A stretch of DNA of 13,967 bases from Lichenicoccus sp964235615. Its GTDB lineage: Bacteria > Pseudomonadota > Alphaproteobacteria > Acetobacterales > Acetobacteraceae. The notes below the pieces were generated by a model that saw only the letters and a list, made by a program, of their open reading frames with translations, made no database searches and was not told the DNA's origin. This document shows positions 1-6,888 of the stretch, in pieces (within the stretch, counting starts at the first letter, position 1; each line of letters begins with the position of its first letter). The DNA lies in contig CAXSEE010000115.1 in assembly GCA_964235615.1 (NCBI GenBank), positions 1 through 13,967 on the forward strand, written 5' to 3'. The translations under genes were made by a program, and so were the position numbers.

Positions 1-2
1 GG

Positions 3-116
3 GCGATCGTCACCGCCTCGATCACCAACGAGGCCGTCGAGGCGCTCGGCCTCGTGGTCGGCCAGGAAGCCAGCGCCGTCATCAAGGCCTCCGACGTGAT
101 GATCGGGGTGGACTAG
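3..116 (+). CDS. TOBE/Mop-domain molybdate-binding protein, C-terminal fragment (partial at left edge)
   Basis: The frame entering from the left edge gives 37 residues and ends at TAG 114-116. The sequence contains ITNEAVEALGLVVGQE followed by AVIKASDVMIGVD, which is the hallmark C-terminal half of a Mop/TOBE domain (the small beta-barrel that binds molybdate or tungstate). Known family members are free molbindins of about 70 residues, the C-terminus of the ABC transporter ATPase ModC, and the regulator ModE. Too little is present to say which one this is; a stand-alone molbindin or a ModE/ModC tail all fit. The stop codon lies only 3 bases before the start of the next gene, so the two are probably on one transcript. 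Family assignment is firm for the domain and open for the full protein. Confidence 0.8.
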   Translation, partial: AIVTASITNEAVEALGLVVGQEASAVIKASDVMIGVD

Positions 117-119
117 CGG

Positions 120-2207
120 ATGCGGATCTCGAATCACGCGCGATGCGCCGCCGTCCTGCTGCTGGCCCTGGCCACTGGAGCCCAGGCGCCGGCACCTCCG
201 GCCTATCTTACGGACATCAACGGCAAGCAGGCGATGGCCTGGGTGCAGGCGCAGAACAGCCGCGCCCTGGGCATCCTGCGTCAGGATCCGCACTTCAAGG
301 GTTTCCAGGCGGAGGCGCTGGCCCTCGCCGAGACGCATGACCGCATCCCGGCACCCGAGCTGATTGGGGGTGCCGTGTATAATTTCTGGCAGGACCAGGC
401 CCATGTGCGCGGCATCTGGCGCCGCGCCGACCTCGCCTCCTACCGCACCGCGTCACCCGCCTGGCACACGGTCATCGACCTCGACGCGCTGTCCAGGAGC
501 GAGCATGCGAACTGGGTCTGGAAGGGCGCCAACTGCGAGGCGCCGGAAGACCGGCTCTGCCTCGTCAGCCTGTCGGACGGCGGCGAGGATGCCGACACTG
601 AGCGCGAGTTCGACTTGCGTGGCGGCCAGTTCGTGCCCGCTGATCAAGGCGGCTTCGTGCTGCCCCGCTCCAAGCAGCAGGTCGACTGGCAGGACGAGCA
701 CGCGCTGCTGGTGGCGCGCGATTGGGGTCCGGGCACGATGACCAGCTCGGGCTACCCGTTCGTGGTCAAGCGCCTGGCGCGCGGGCAGCCCTTGGAGGCG
801 GCGAGCGAGATCTATCGCGGCACCGCCCATGACGTGAGCGTCTCGCCGGAGACGCTGGTGGATGGCGACGGGCATCGTGCCTCACTGATCGAGCGCGGGG
901 TCGATTTCTTCTCCACCGAGCACAACCTGCTGACCCCCACGGGTCTCGCGCGTCTCGACCTGCCGCCGCGTTCGACCGTCGAGGGCCTGGTCGCCGGCCG
1001 GCTGGTGGTGCAGATCGACCAGGCCTGGACAACGAAGGGAGGTGCCGCTGTCCGCGCCGGCAGCCTGGTCTCGCTCGACCTCGCCCATCTCGACGCGGCC
1101 CCGCAGATCATCTTCACCCCCGGTCCGCGCCAGACATTGAACGGCGTGTCGGCGACGAAGAACACGCTGGTCGCCGCGATCTACGACAACGTGCGCGGCC
1201 AGGGCTGGGTGTTTACCCCGGCGCCGAGCGGTTGGAGCGCCCGACGCCTCGCCCTGCCGGAGAATGCCGCCGTCGCCATCGACGCCACCTCGCACCATGA
1301 CGATCATGCGTTCCTCGGCGTCGCCGGCTTCCTCGATCCGAGCACCTTGTGGCTGGCCGATGCGGCGGCAGGCAGCGTCGAGAAGATCAAGTCGCTGCCA
1401 GCGCAGTTCGCGGCGGCACCCTACGTGGTGGAACAGTTCGAGGCGCGCTCGAACGACGGCACGCAGGTGCCTTATTTCGTCGTGCACCGCCGTGACATGA
1501 AATACGACGGCAGCAATCCGACCGAGCTCTATGCCTATGGCGGCTTCCAGGTCTCGATGACACCGCGCTACACCCCCAGCCTCGGCAAGCTCTGGCTCGA
1601 TCATGGCGGGGTCTATGTGCTGGCCAACATCCGCGGCGGCGGCGAGTTCGGGCCGGACTGGCACGAAGCGGCCATCAAGACGCACCGGCAGCGCGCGTTC
1701 GACGATTTCGCCGCCGTTGGACGCGACCTGATCGCGCGAAAGATCACGTCCGTGCGCCGGCTCGGCATTCGCGGCGGCTCCAACGGCGGGCTGCTGATGG
1801 GGGTGGAGTTCACCCAGCATCCGGACCTCTGGCACGCGGCGATCATCGAGGTGCCATTGCTGGACATGCTGAATTTCGAGACCATGTCGGCCGGCGCCTC
1901 CTGGGTCGGCGAATATGGCAGCGTGTCGAAACCCGACGAGCGGGCCTTCCTCGCCAGCATCTCGCCGCTGCAGAACCTCAAGGCGGGCGTCGCCTATCCG
2001 GAGCCGTTCATCTTCACCACCACCAAGGACGACCGGGTCGGTCCGGTGCATGCCCGCCGGTTCGCCTGGAAGATGCAGCAGCTCCATCTGCCGTTCCTCT
2101 ATTACGAGGAGACCGAGGGCGGTCACGCCGCCGGCGCTAACCTGCGCGAGACGGCCGACGAGCAGGCGCTGGAGTTCACCTACCTCACACGCAAGCTGAT
2201 GGAGTGA
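120..2207 (+). CDS. Exported prolyl oligopeptidase family serine peptidase (S9A)
   Basis: 695 residues, close to the usual S9A length. Residues 1-23 look like a signal peptide: a basic start, a hydrophobic core around 11-18 and an AQA end, so the enzyme should act in the periplasm or outside. The middle (about 80-410) would be the beta-propeller that gates the active site. The C-terminal alpha/beta-hydrolase half carries the family signatures: YGGFQVS near 480, ANIRGGGEFGPDWH near 500, the nucleophile elbow GGSNGG with Ser554, DDRVGP with Asp637 as the likely acid and Arg639 as the likely substrate-binding arginine, and GGH with His669. The triad is therefore complete. The family cleaves short peptides, typically after proline. 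ATG 120 was chosen because it begins a clean signal peptide 3 bases after the preceding stop; no strong Shine-Dalgarno is visible, so coupling to the upstream gene is likely. The exact substrate is not predictable. Confidence 0.93.
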   Translation: MRISNHARCAAVLLLALATGAQAPAPPAYLTDINGKQAMAWVQAQNSRALGILRQDPHFKGFQAEALALAETHDRIPAPELIGGAVYNFWQDQAHVRGIWRRADLASYRTASPAWHTVIDLDALSRSEHANWVWKGANCEAPEDRLCLVSLSDGGEDADTEREFDLRGGQFVPADQGGFVLPRSKQQVDWQDEHALLVARDWGPGTMTSSGYPFVVKRLARGQPLEAASEIYRGTAHDVSVSPETLVDGDGHRASLIERGVDFFSTEHNLLTPTGLARLDLPPRSTVEGLVAGRLVVQIDQAWTTKGGAAVRAGSLVSLDLAHLDAAPQIIFTPGPRQTLNGVSATKNTLVAAIYDNVRGQGWVFTPAPSGWSARRLALPENAAVAIDATSHHDDHAFLGVAGFLDPSTLWLADAAAGSVEKIKSLPAQFAAAPYVVEQFEARSNDGTQVPYFVVHRRDMKYDGSNPTELYAYGGFQVSMTPRYTPSLGKLWLDHGGVYVLANIRGGGEFGPDWHEAAIKTHRQRAFDDFAAVGRDLIARKITSVRRLGIRGGSNGGLLMGVEFTQHPDLWHAAIIEVPLLDMLNFETMSAGASWVGEYGSVSKPDERAFLASISPLQNLKAGVAYPEPFIFTTTKDDRVGPVHARRFAWKMQQLHLPFLYYEETEGGHAAGANLRETADEQALEFTYLTRKLME

Positions 2208-2214
2208 TCCCGAT

Positions 2215-3156
2215 ATGGGTCTTCTCGTAGACGGGAAGTGGCAGGACCGTTGGTACGAGACCAGGGACGGCCGCTTCGAGCGCCAGGACAGCAAGTTCCG
2301 CGGCCATGTCACCGCGGATGGGAAAGGCAACTTCCCCGCACAAGCCGGACGCTATCATCTCTATGTCTCGCTGGCCTGCCCATGGGCGCACCGGACGTTG
2401 ATCATGCGCCGGCTGAAGGGCCTGGAAGCGATGGTCGGGCTTTCCGTGGTGCATTGGCACATGGGCGAGCAGGGCTGGAGCTTCGAAGACGGGCCGGGCG
2501 TGATCCCGGATCCCGGCGGTGCGGCCTTCCTGCATCAGGTCTACGTGCGAGCGGATCCGAGTTATACCGGCCGCGTCACGGTGCCGGTCCTGTACGATCT
2601 GGAGCGCAACACCATCGTCTCCAACGAGAGCGCCGAGATCCTGCGCATGTTCGGAGCCGCCTTCGACAGCATCGGTGCCGTGTCCGGCGACTACACGCCG
2701 GCGGCCCTGAAGGGCGAGATCGACGAGGTCAACGCGCGCGTCTATGACACCGTCAACAACGGGGTCTACAAGGCGGGTTTCGCGACCACGCAGCCGGCCT
2801 ACGAGGAGGCCGTGCGCACCCTGTTCTCGTCTCTCGACTGGCTGGAGGCACGCCTCTCCCAAAAGCGTTTTCTGGTCGGCGAGACATTGACGGAAGCCGA
2901 CATCCGGCTGTTCACGACGCTGGTTCGTTTCGATGCGGTCTATTACGGCCACTTCAAATGCAACCTGCGCCGCATCACCGACTATCCGGAGCTGTGGAAC
3001 TATACCCGCTTTCTGTACCAGCATCCCGGCATACGCGAGACGGTCGATTTCCGGCACATCAAGGGACATTACTACCAGAGCCACCCGACCATAAACCCGA
3101 ACGGGATCGTCCCGCTCGGCCCGCTGCTCGACTGGGACGCCCCCACGCATCGCTAG
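2215..3156 (+). CDS. Xi-class glutathione S-transferase / glutathionyl-hydroquinone reductase
   Basis: 313 residues, the normal length for the ECM4/YqjG group. An N-terminal extension (about 1-45) precedes a thioredoxin-like domain with SLACPWAHRT, whose Cys55 in CPWA is the catalytic cysteine of this class. The VHWHMGEQGWSF segment that follows is also characteristic. VPVLYD and SNESAEILRMF (about 122-146) match the glutathione-binding part of the fold, and the rest is the all-helical C-terminal domain, including VGETLTEADIRLFTTLVRFD and YYGHFKCN. Such enzymes use glutathione to reduce glutathionyl-hydroquinones in the cytoplasm. The gene starts 7 bases after the peptidase stop; GGAG at 2201-2204 overlaps the end of that gene and is the only ribosome-site candidate, with a rather long spacing of 10. 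Co-transcription with its neighbours is inferred. The natural quinone substrate is unknown. Confidence 0.92.
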   Translation: MGLLVDGKWQDRWYETRDGRFERQDSKFRGHVTADGKGNFPAQAGRYHLYVSLACPWAHRTLIMRRLKGLEAMVGLSVVHWHMGEQGWSFEDGPGVIPDPGGAAFLHQVYVRADPSYTGRVTVPVLYDLERNTIVSNESAEILRMFGAAFDSIGAVSGDYTPAALKGEIDEVNARVYDTVNNGVYKAGFATTQPAYEEAVRTLFSSLDWLEARLSQKRFLVGETLTEADIRLFTTLVRFDAVYYGHFKCNLRRITDYPELWNYTRFLYQHPGIRETVDFRHIKGHYYQSHPTINPNGIVPLGPLLDWDAPTHR

Positions 3157-3160
3157 GGAG
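3155..3160 (+). promoter_or_regulatory. Ribosome binding site for the aldo/keto reductase gene
   Basis: AGGGAG lies 9 bases before ATG 3170 and overlaps the TAG stop of the glutathione transferase gene (3154-3156). This is a good Shine-Dalgarno match, so it supports ATG 3170 and independent initiation within the transcript. Confidence 0.7.
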
Positions 3161-3169
3161 ACAAGCCTC

Positions 3170-4120
3170 ATGGAGAAACGTAATCTTGGCAGCTCGGGCC
3201 TGCGAGTTTCAGCAGTCGGCCTCGGCTGCAACAACCTCGGCGGCCGCATCGACCTCGCCGCCTCACGCCGTGTGGTCGACACGGCACTCGACGCCGGCAT
3301 CACCCTGTTCGACGTGGCCGACATCTACGGCCGGGTCGTCCGCTCGGGTGCCTCCGAAGAAGCGCTCGGCGAGATATTGGGCGCGCGACGGCACGACATC
3401 GTGCTCGCCACCAAGTTCGGCCTGCCGATGGACGACGGGGAGACGATGAAGGGCGCCTCGCGCCGCTACATCATGCAGGCGGTGGAGGCGAGCCTGAAGC
3501 GCCTGCGCACCGACCATATCGATCTCTACCAGTTGCACACGCCGGATCCGCTGACCCCGATCGACGAGACGTTGCGCACTCTCGACGACCTGATCCGCGC
3601 CGGCAAGGTCCGCTATATCGGCTGTTCCAATCTGCCGGCCTGGCAAGTGGTGCAGGCGCAGCATGTCGCTCGCGAACTCGGCGTGAACCGCTTCGTCTCC
3701 TGCCAGGATGAGTTGTCCCTGGTCGCGACCGGCGCCGAGCACGAGCTGATCCCGGCCATCGAACGATACGGCCTCGGGCTGCTGCCTTATTTTCCACTCG
3801 CCAGCGGGCTGCTGACCGGAAAATACAAGCGCGGCGAAGCGCCTGCCGCGGACACGCGATTCGGCCAGTCCACCCAGTTCGGCACCAAATACATGACCGA
3901 CCGGAACTGGACCATTGTCGAAGCCCTCGAAGGGGTGGCGCGTGAGCATGGCCACAGCCTGATCGCCCTGTCGTTCGGCTGGCTGCTGGCCAAGGGTTGC
4001 GTGTCCAGCGTCATCGCCGGAGCGACGCGTCCGGATCAGGTGCACGCCAACATCGCCGCCGGCAGCACCATGCTTTCGGCGGAGACGTTGGCGGCCATCG
4101 ACGCCGTGCTGGCCAGGTGA
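3170..4120 (+). CDS. Aldo/keto reductase
   Basis: 316 residues, the typical length of an NADPH-dependent aldo/keto reductase with a TIM-barrel fold. The start KRNLGSSGLRVSAVGLGC matches the family's first strands. The catalytic tetrad can be placed: Asp48 and Tyr53 in FDVADIYG, Lys82 in LATKFG, and His123 in DLYQLHTPDP. GCSN near 213 on the protein's central strand and the late region with LLTGKYKRGE and a C-terminal GATRPDQV motif match the cofactor-binding end of the barrel. It should reduce aldehydes or ketones in the cytoplasm; the substrate cannot be read from sequence. The gene follows the glutathione transferase by 13 bases, and its TGA overlaps the GTG start of the next gene by 4 bases. 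Its place next to a quinone-reducing enzyme hints at carbonyl or quinone detoxification, which is only an inference. Confidence 0.94.
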   Translation: MEKRNLGSSGLRVSAVGLGCNNLGGRIDLAASRRVVDTALDAGITLFDVADIYGRVVRSGASEEALGEILGARRHDIVLATKFGLPMDDGETMKGASRRYIMQAVEASLKRLRTDHIDLYQLHTPDPLTPIDETLRTLDDLIRAGKVRYIGCSNLPAWQVVQAQHVARELGVNRFVSCQDELSLVATGAEHELIPAIERYGLGLLPYFPLASGLLTGKYKRGEAPAADTRFGQSTQFGTKYMTDRNWTIVEALEGVAREHGHSLIALSFGWLLAKGCVSSVIAGATRPDQVHANIAAGSTMLSAETLAAIDAVLAR

Positions 4121-4869
4121 GTTCCGGCCGCACGGCCGCGGCGAACTGGACCGTCATTGATCTGGAACCCGGCATTCAAGTAGCGGCGACGCGGCCGATG
4201 CCGGGACTGCCGGATGCCGTCGAGACAGAGGTCGCCTCGATCTGGGAGCAGGAACGGCACGCCCGCCCGCGTCTGTTCAACGGCGTGGTATTCAGCGCCG
4301 ACAGTGTGACGAGCGGGCGCATCGAGGGACACTGGACCGAATATCGACGCGTGCTGGCGCAGATGCGTGTGAACAGCCTGTTCGGGATACTTGGGATCCG
4401 GCCTTTGGCAGTCAACGGGTTGCTGGAATGCGCCGATGGTCTCGTGCTGGGTCGTCGTGAACCGGGCTCGGTCTATCAGCCGGGCGGTTGGCAGAGCCCG
4501 CCCGCCGGAAGCGTGGAACGGCGCCTCGGGAGTTCCGATACCAGCGATCACATCGACCTGTCGGACCAGGTCCTGGCCGAGTGCGAGGAAGAACTCGGCG
4601 TGCCGGCGGGCGACGTCGTCGTCCTGAAGCCGGTCGTGGCGGTCGAGCATCCGGGCAGCCACGTGATCGACATCGGCCTGTTGCTGCGCACGCCGCGGGC
4701 GTTCGCCCAGGTCGAAGCCGCCTGGAGACGCCATGGCAATCGCGAATACGACCAGCTCCGCCTGCTGAGCATCGACGCGACGGGTTCGCGCACGCCGGAC
4801 AACCACGAGATGCTGCCGACGACGAATGCCCTGATCGCGGCCTGGCGGCGGAACCGACCAGCGGCATAA
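4117..4869 (+). CDS. Nudix-like hydrolase domain protein
   Basis: 250 residues from GTG 4117. The GTG overlaps the TGA of the aldo/keto reductase (GTGA), a common coupling arrangement; an open frame reaches back to 3997, but that stretch is antisense-like overlap with the reductase gene. Residues about 90-110 (FGILGIRPLAVNGLLECADGLVLGRR) and QPGGWQSPPAGSVE fit the first strands of a Nudix fold. The helix with LAECEEELGV gives Glu155, Glu158 and Glu159 in an ExxEExG arrangement, so the metal-binding glutamates are present. Between Gly131 and this helix there is an insertion, and Ala154 stands where Arg is usual, so the box is non-canonical. The first 80 residues have no clear match. Nudix proteins hydrolyse nucleoside diphosphates linked to another group; the substrate here is unknown. 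An alternative start is ATG at codon 28 (4198). Confidence 0.75.
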   Translation: MSSGRTAAANWTVIDLEPGIQVAATRPMPGLPDAVETEVASIWEQERHARPRLFNGVVFSADSVTSGRIEGHWTEYRRVLAQMRVNSLFGILGIRPLAVNGLLECADGLVLGRREPGSVYQPGGWQSPPAGSVERRLGSSDTSDHIDLSDQVLAECEEELGVPAGDVVVLKPVVAVEHPGSHVIDIGLLLRTPRAFAQVEAAWRRHGNREYDQLRLLSIDATGSRTPDNHEMLPTTNALIAAWRRNRPAA

Positions 4870-4879
4870 AGCGAATTTA

Positions 4880-4913
4880 CCGCGATCTCATGTTATGAGA
4901 TGATGCTTCGCGG
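4880..4913. promoter_or_regulatory. Palindrome upstream of the Mrr-like gene, possible operator
   Basis: A perfect inverted repeat, ATCTCAT-GTT-ATGAGAT (4885-4901), sits in the 55-base gap before the Mrr-like gene. Around it, CCGCG at 4880-4884 can also pair with CGCGG at 4909-4913, which would give a nested hairpin reaching the Shine-Dalgarno. The AT-rich core and the position immediately before the ribosome site suggest a repressor or regulator site, or an RNA hairpin affecting translation. There is no run of T after it, so it is not a convincing terminator for the Nudix gene. The repeat is seen directly; the function is inferred. Confidence 0.45.
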
Positions 4914-4917
4914 AGGA
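4912..4917 (+). promoter_or_regulatory. Ribosome binding site for the Mrr-like gene
   Basis: GGAGGA lies 7 bases before ATG 4925, a near-perfect Shine-Dalgarno at good spacing. It fixes ATG 4925 as the start, and the signal peptide that begins there agrees. Confidence 0.8.
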
Positions 4918-4924
4918 AGATTCC

Positions 4925-5935
4925 ATGCGTCAGTTGCCACTGACCGCGCTGATGCTGCTGATTTCGGCCCAGGCTGCTTCCGCAGATTATCACGTGCGTC
5001 ACGCCACCTATGCCTGTGTCGATCCACAGGCGACTGTGGCGCTGAATGATCCGGTCTCACGTCATCCGGCGCGTTCGACGATACGCCGGCGGGGTCGCTG
5101 CTTCTGGGTGCGGCCGCATGAACATTGGCAGCAGATCTCGCGTCCCACGCATTCCTTGCGGCTGTTGCGACGCAAGCCACCGCATCCCGGGGAGCCGCCG
5201 CTGTATTTCAGAAGTGCCAGCATCGAGATCGCGCGGCTGCATAAACCCAAGCACGGTGGAAGCCGGCGTCACCTTGCGCTGCCGACCCATCCATACGTTG
5301 AAAAACGTCTCGACACCGTCACGACATTCATGGCTCCTTCTGCGGAATTGCGGATCCCGGCGCCGATCTCCTGGGCTCCAGCAGCATCCGTTGCTATCAT
5401 ACCGGTTCCGGACGCAACTTCGCGGGCCGTGACATCGCCTGTGCCGCGGCCCGTCCCACGGGATGTCATGCAGCGCTTCGCTCCCCTGCTGGTTTGGGCA
5501 TTGATCATCGCGTTTGTGCTCCTGATGGTGCGGATGGTGTTGAGGCGTCGGCAATCGCTGTTTGCAGTGGTATCTCCACGATCGGCGTCATTGCCGACCG
5601 AAGCCGACATTCGCCGGAGCGCGTGCAGGAACCGCTGTGTCGCACGGCTGCGTCGCGCTGGTTGGGCCGCCAGCAGCCGTTCTCGTGGAGATGATCGGGG
5701 CGCCGACGTGATCGCCAGCAACGGTGACCGCATGCTGGCGCTGCAATGCCATTCCTCGATGCAGCCCGTGGACACCAAGGATATCGAGGACGCCTGCCTG
5801 GCTCGTGAAATCCAGGGCAGCGACCTCGCCGTGATCGTGTCCAATGCCTCGTTCACCGAGTCTGCAAGAGAGTTGGCGGCGCTCACCGGCATCGTCCTCC
5901 TGCATGAGGATCAGCTTGCATCCTTTGCCGCCTGA
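4925..5935 (+). CDS. Membrane-anchored protein with Mrr-like restriction-endonuclease-type C-terminal domain
   Basis: 336 residues. Residues 1-20 form a signal peptide ending ASA. Residues 21-75 (YACVDPQATVALND, then RGRCFWVRP) resemble a small SH3-like periplasmic domain with two cysteines, Cys31 and Cys59, that could form a disulfide. Residues 85-180 are Pro-rich and probably a linker. A transmembrane helix at about 186-206 is followed by RRR, so by the positive-inside rule the C-terminus is cytoplasmic. Residues 235-335 match the Mrr_cat pattern: GADVIASNG, then LALQCHS, then VIVSNASFTESARELAALTGIVLL. In active Mrr-type nucleases the core is D...(Q/E)xK; here Asp261 and Gln274 are present, but His276 replaces Lys. 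The domain may be inactive or altered. Codon use looks somewhat less GC-biased than in neighbouring genes, which fits an accessory gene. It converges on the next gene with a 12-base gap. Function unknown. Confidence 0.7.
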   Translation: MRQLPLTALMLLISAQAASADYHVRHATYACVDPQATVALNDPVSRHPARSTIRRRGRCFWVRPHEHWQQISRPTHSLRLLRRKPPHPGEPPLYFRSASIEIARLHKPKHGGSRRHLALPTHPYVEKRLDTVTTFMAPSAELRIPAPISWAPAASVAIIPVPDATSRAVTSPVPRPVPRDVMQRFAPLLVWALIIAFVLLMVRMVLRRRQSLFAVVSPRSASLPTEADIRRSACRNRCVARLRRAGWAASSRSRGDDRGADVIASNGDRMLALQCHSSMQPVDTKDIEDACLAREIQGSDLAVIVSNASFTESARELAALTGIVLLHEDQLASFAA

Positions 5936-5947
5936 CACGTCTCAATA

Positions 5948-6685
5948 TCAGGGCGGAACCGGACGGCCGTCCCAGGCGAGCACTTGGCCGCTCTGTGCCG
6001 GCCCGGCGGCTTCGATCACCGAGAGCAGGCGGCCTGCCGAGTAATCGGCGGTGAATAGCCGGTCTTTCGCAACCTGTCGCTGGAACGGCCGGCTGAGCGA
6101 CGTATCCACGGTGCCCGGATGCAGTCCGAGGCACAAAGCGTCGGGATGCGTTCGCGCAAGCTCGATGGCGATGTTGCGCAGGATCATGTTCAGGGCCGCC
6201 TTGGAGGCACGGTAGGAATGCCAGCCGCCGAGCCGATTGTCGCCAATGCTGCCGACGCGCGCGGACAAGGCGGCGAACACGCTTCTGCCTGACCGCGGCA
6301 GCAACGGCAGCATATGCTTGGCGACCAGGGCCGGCCCGATCGTATTGATCCGGTAGGACTGCAGCAACGAGGCGGCGTCGAGTTCGCGCAGGCTGCGTTC
6401 CGGCGGCGCGATGCCCTCTCCCTGCAAGGATCCCGTTGCCACCAGCACAAGACGCAACGGCGCGTCTGCCGTGGCGGTGGCTATCGGACCCTGTGTCGCG
6501 TCGATGATGCTCTGCTCGTCGAGCAGATCGAGCGTGCCGCAGAGCAACTTTGTCCGTGCGTCGGTAGATCCCTCCAGCGATGGCCGGCTTCCGGCACGCG
6601 ACAACGCGACGATGCCGGCAAAATCGCCCTTCTGCATCAGAGCCTGGACGAAGGCGCTCCCGATGCCACCGGAAGCACCGATCAC
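5948..6685 (-). CDS. Short-chain dehydrogenase/reductase (SDR), start uncertain
   Basis: 245 residues if read from GTG 6685. The protein shows the NAD(P)-binding GASGGIG at residues 3-9, an Asn-containing RINTIGP with Asn114, Ser141 in the ALSAR segment, and the catalytic YxxxK with Tyr158 and Lys162 in SYRASKAALN. LHPGTVDTSLSRPF after it is typical of the small CsgA/C-factor-like SDR group. Reading from GTG would remove most of the first beta strand. Upstream in the same frame the residues STSGTAV complete that strand, but no ATG, GTG or TTG occurs before the in-frame stop at 6737-6739. CTG 6718 overlaps the lipoprotein stop as CTGA and could be a rare start, giving 256 residues. Transcribed together with the lipoprotein gene. 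Substrate unknown. Function as an SDR is secure; the start is not. Confidence 0.85.
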   Translation of the reverse strand: MIGASGGIGSAFVQALMQKGDFAGIVALSRAGSRPSLEGSTDARTKLLCGTLDLLDEQSIIDATQGPIATATADAPLRLVLVATGSLQGEGIAPPERSLRELDAASLLQSYRINTIGPALVAKHMLPLLPRSGRSVFAALSARVGSIGDNRLGGWHSYRASKAALNMILRNIAIELARTHPDALCLGLHPGTVDTSLSRPFQRQVAKDRLFTADYSAGRLLSVIEAAGPAQSGQVLAWDGRPVPP

Positions 6686-6714
6686 GACGGCGGTGCCGCT
6701 CGTTGAGGGGGAGA

Positions 6715-6888
6715 TCAGTTGGCACCGCCGTTCGGATCATTCTCCGTCGAGGGCAGCGGCTGCGGCTTGGTCTGGGGCGTCACGTACAACTCTCCCGCGG
6801 GATGCGAAGGCGGGGGTGGGGTGGCGCAGGAAGCGACCAGCATTCCCATCAGAAGGCACCAACATCTGGAGCCCGCCTTGCACATCAT
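6715..6888 (-). CDS. Small lipoprotein of unknown function
   Basis: 57 residues. The start MMCKAGSRC is followed by a hydrophobic stretch WCLLMGMLVAS and the lipobox V-A-S-C with Cys21 as the lipidation site, then the Pro-rich TPPPPSHPAGELYV and a short tail ending NDPNGGAN. After processing only about 37 residues remain, so this is a tiny outer- or inner-membrane-attached peptide. AGGGGAG at 6897-6903 is a good Shine-Dalgarno 8 bases before ATG 6888, which supports this start (a second ATG follows directly at 6885). The stop TGA 6715-6717 overlaps the upstream part of the dehydrogenase reading frame, so the two are likely translated from one message. I recognise no family; small Pro-rich lipoproteins of this kind are common in alphaproteobacteria. 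Being short, it is easily missed by gene finders. Confidence 0.75.
   Translation of the reverse strand: MMCKAGSRCWCLLMGMLVASCATPPPPSHPAGELYVTPQTKPQPLPSTENDPNGGAN

Noticed and set aside
882..2330. Long open frame antisense to the peptidase gene
   Set aside because: It has no recognisable domain, its composition is that of a reversed GC-rich gene, and the plus-strand peptidase with a complete catalytic triad fully explains the region.
2185..3324. Long minus-strand open frame antisense to the glutathione transferase gene
   Set aside because: A shadow of high-GC codon use; the plus-strand protein has clear motifs and no family match is visible in the antisense frame.
3997..4116. Upstream extension of the Nudix-like frame
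   Set aside because: It overlaps the well-supported aldo/keto reductase in another frame and encodes an Arg/Gln-rich stretch with no Nudix similarity; GTG 4117 with the GTGA overlap is better.
4885..4901. Palindrome read as a transcription terminator for the Nudix gene
   Set aside because: The stem is AT-rich and no T-run follows it.
5936..5947. Terminator between the convergent Mrr-like and dehydrogenase genes; also 7708-7724 between nnrU-like and lutC
   Set aside because: Both gaps are too short (12 and 17 bases) and I can see no stem-loop with a T-tract in or next to them.
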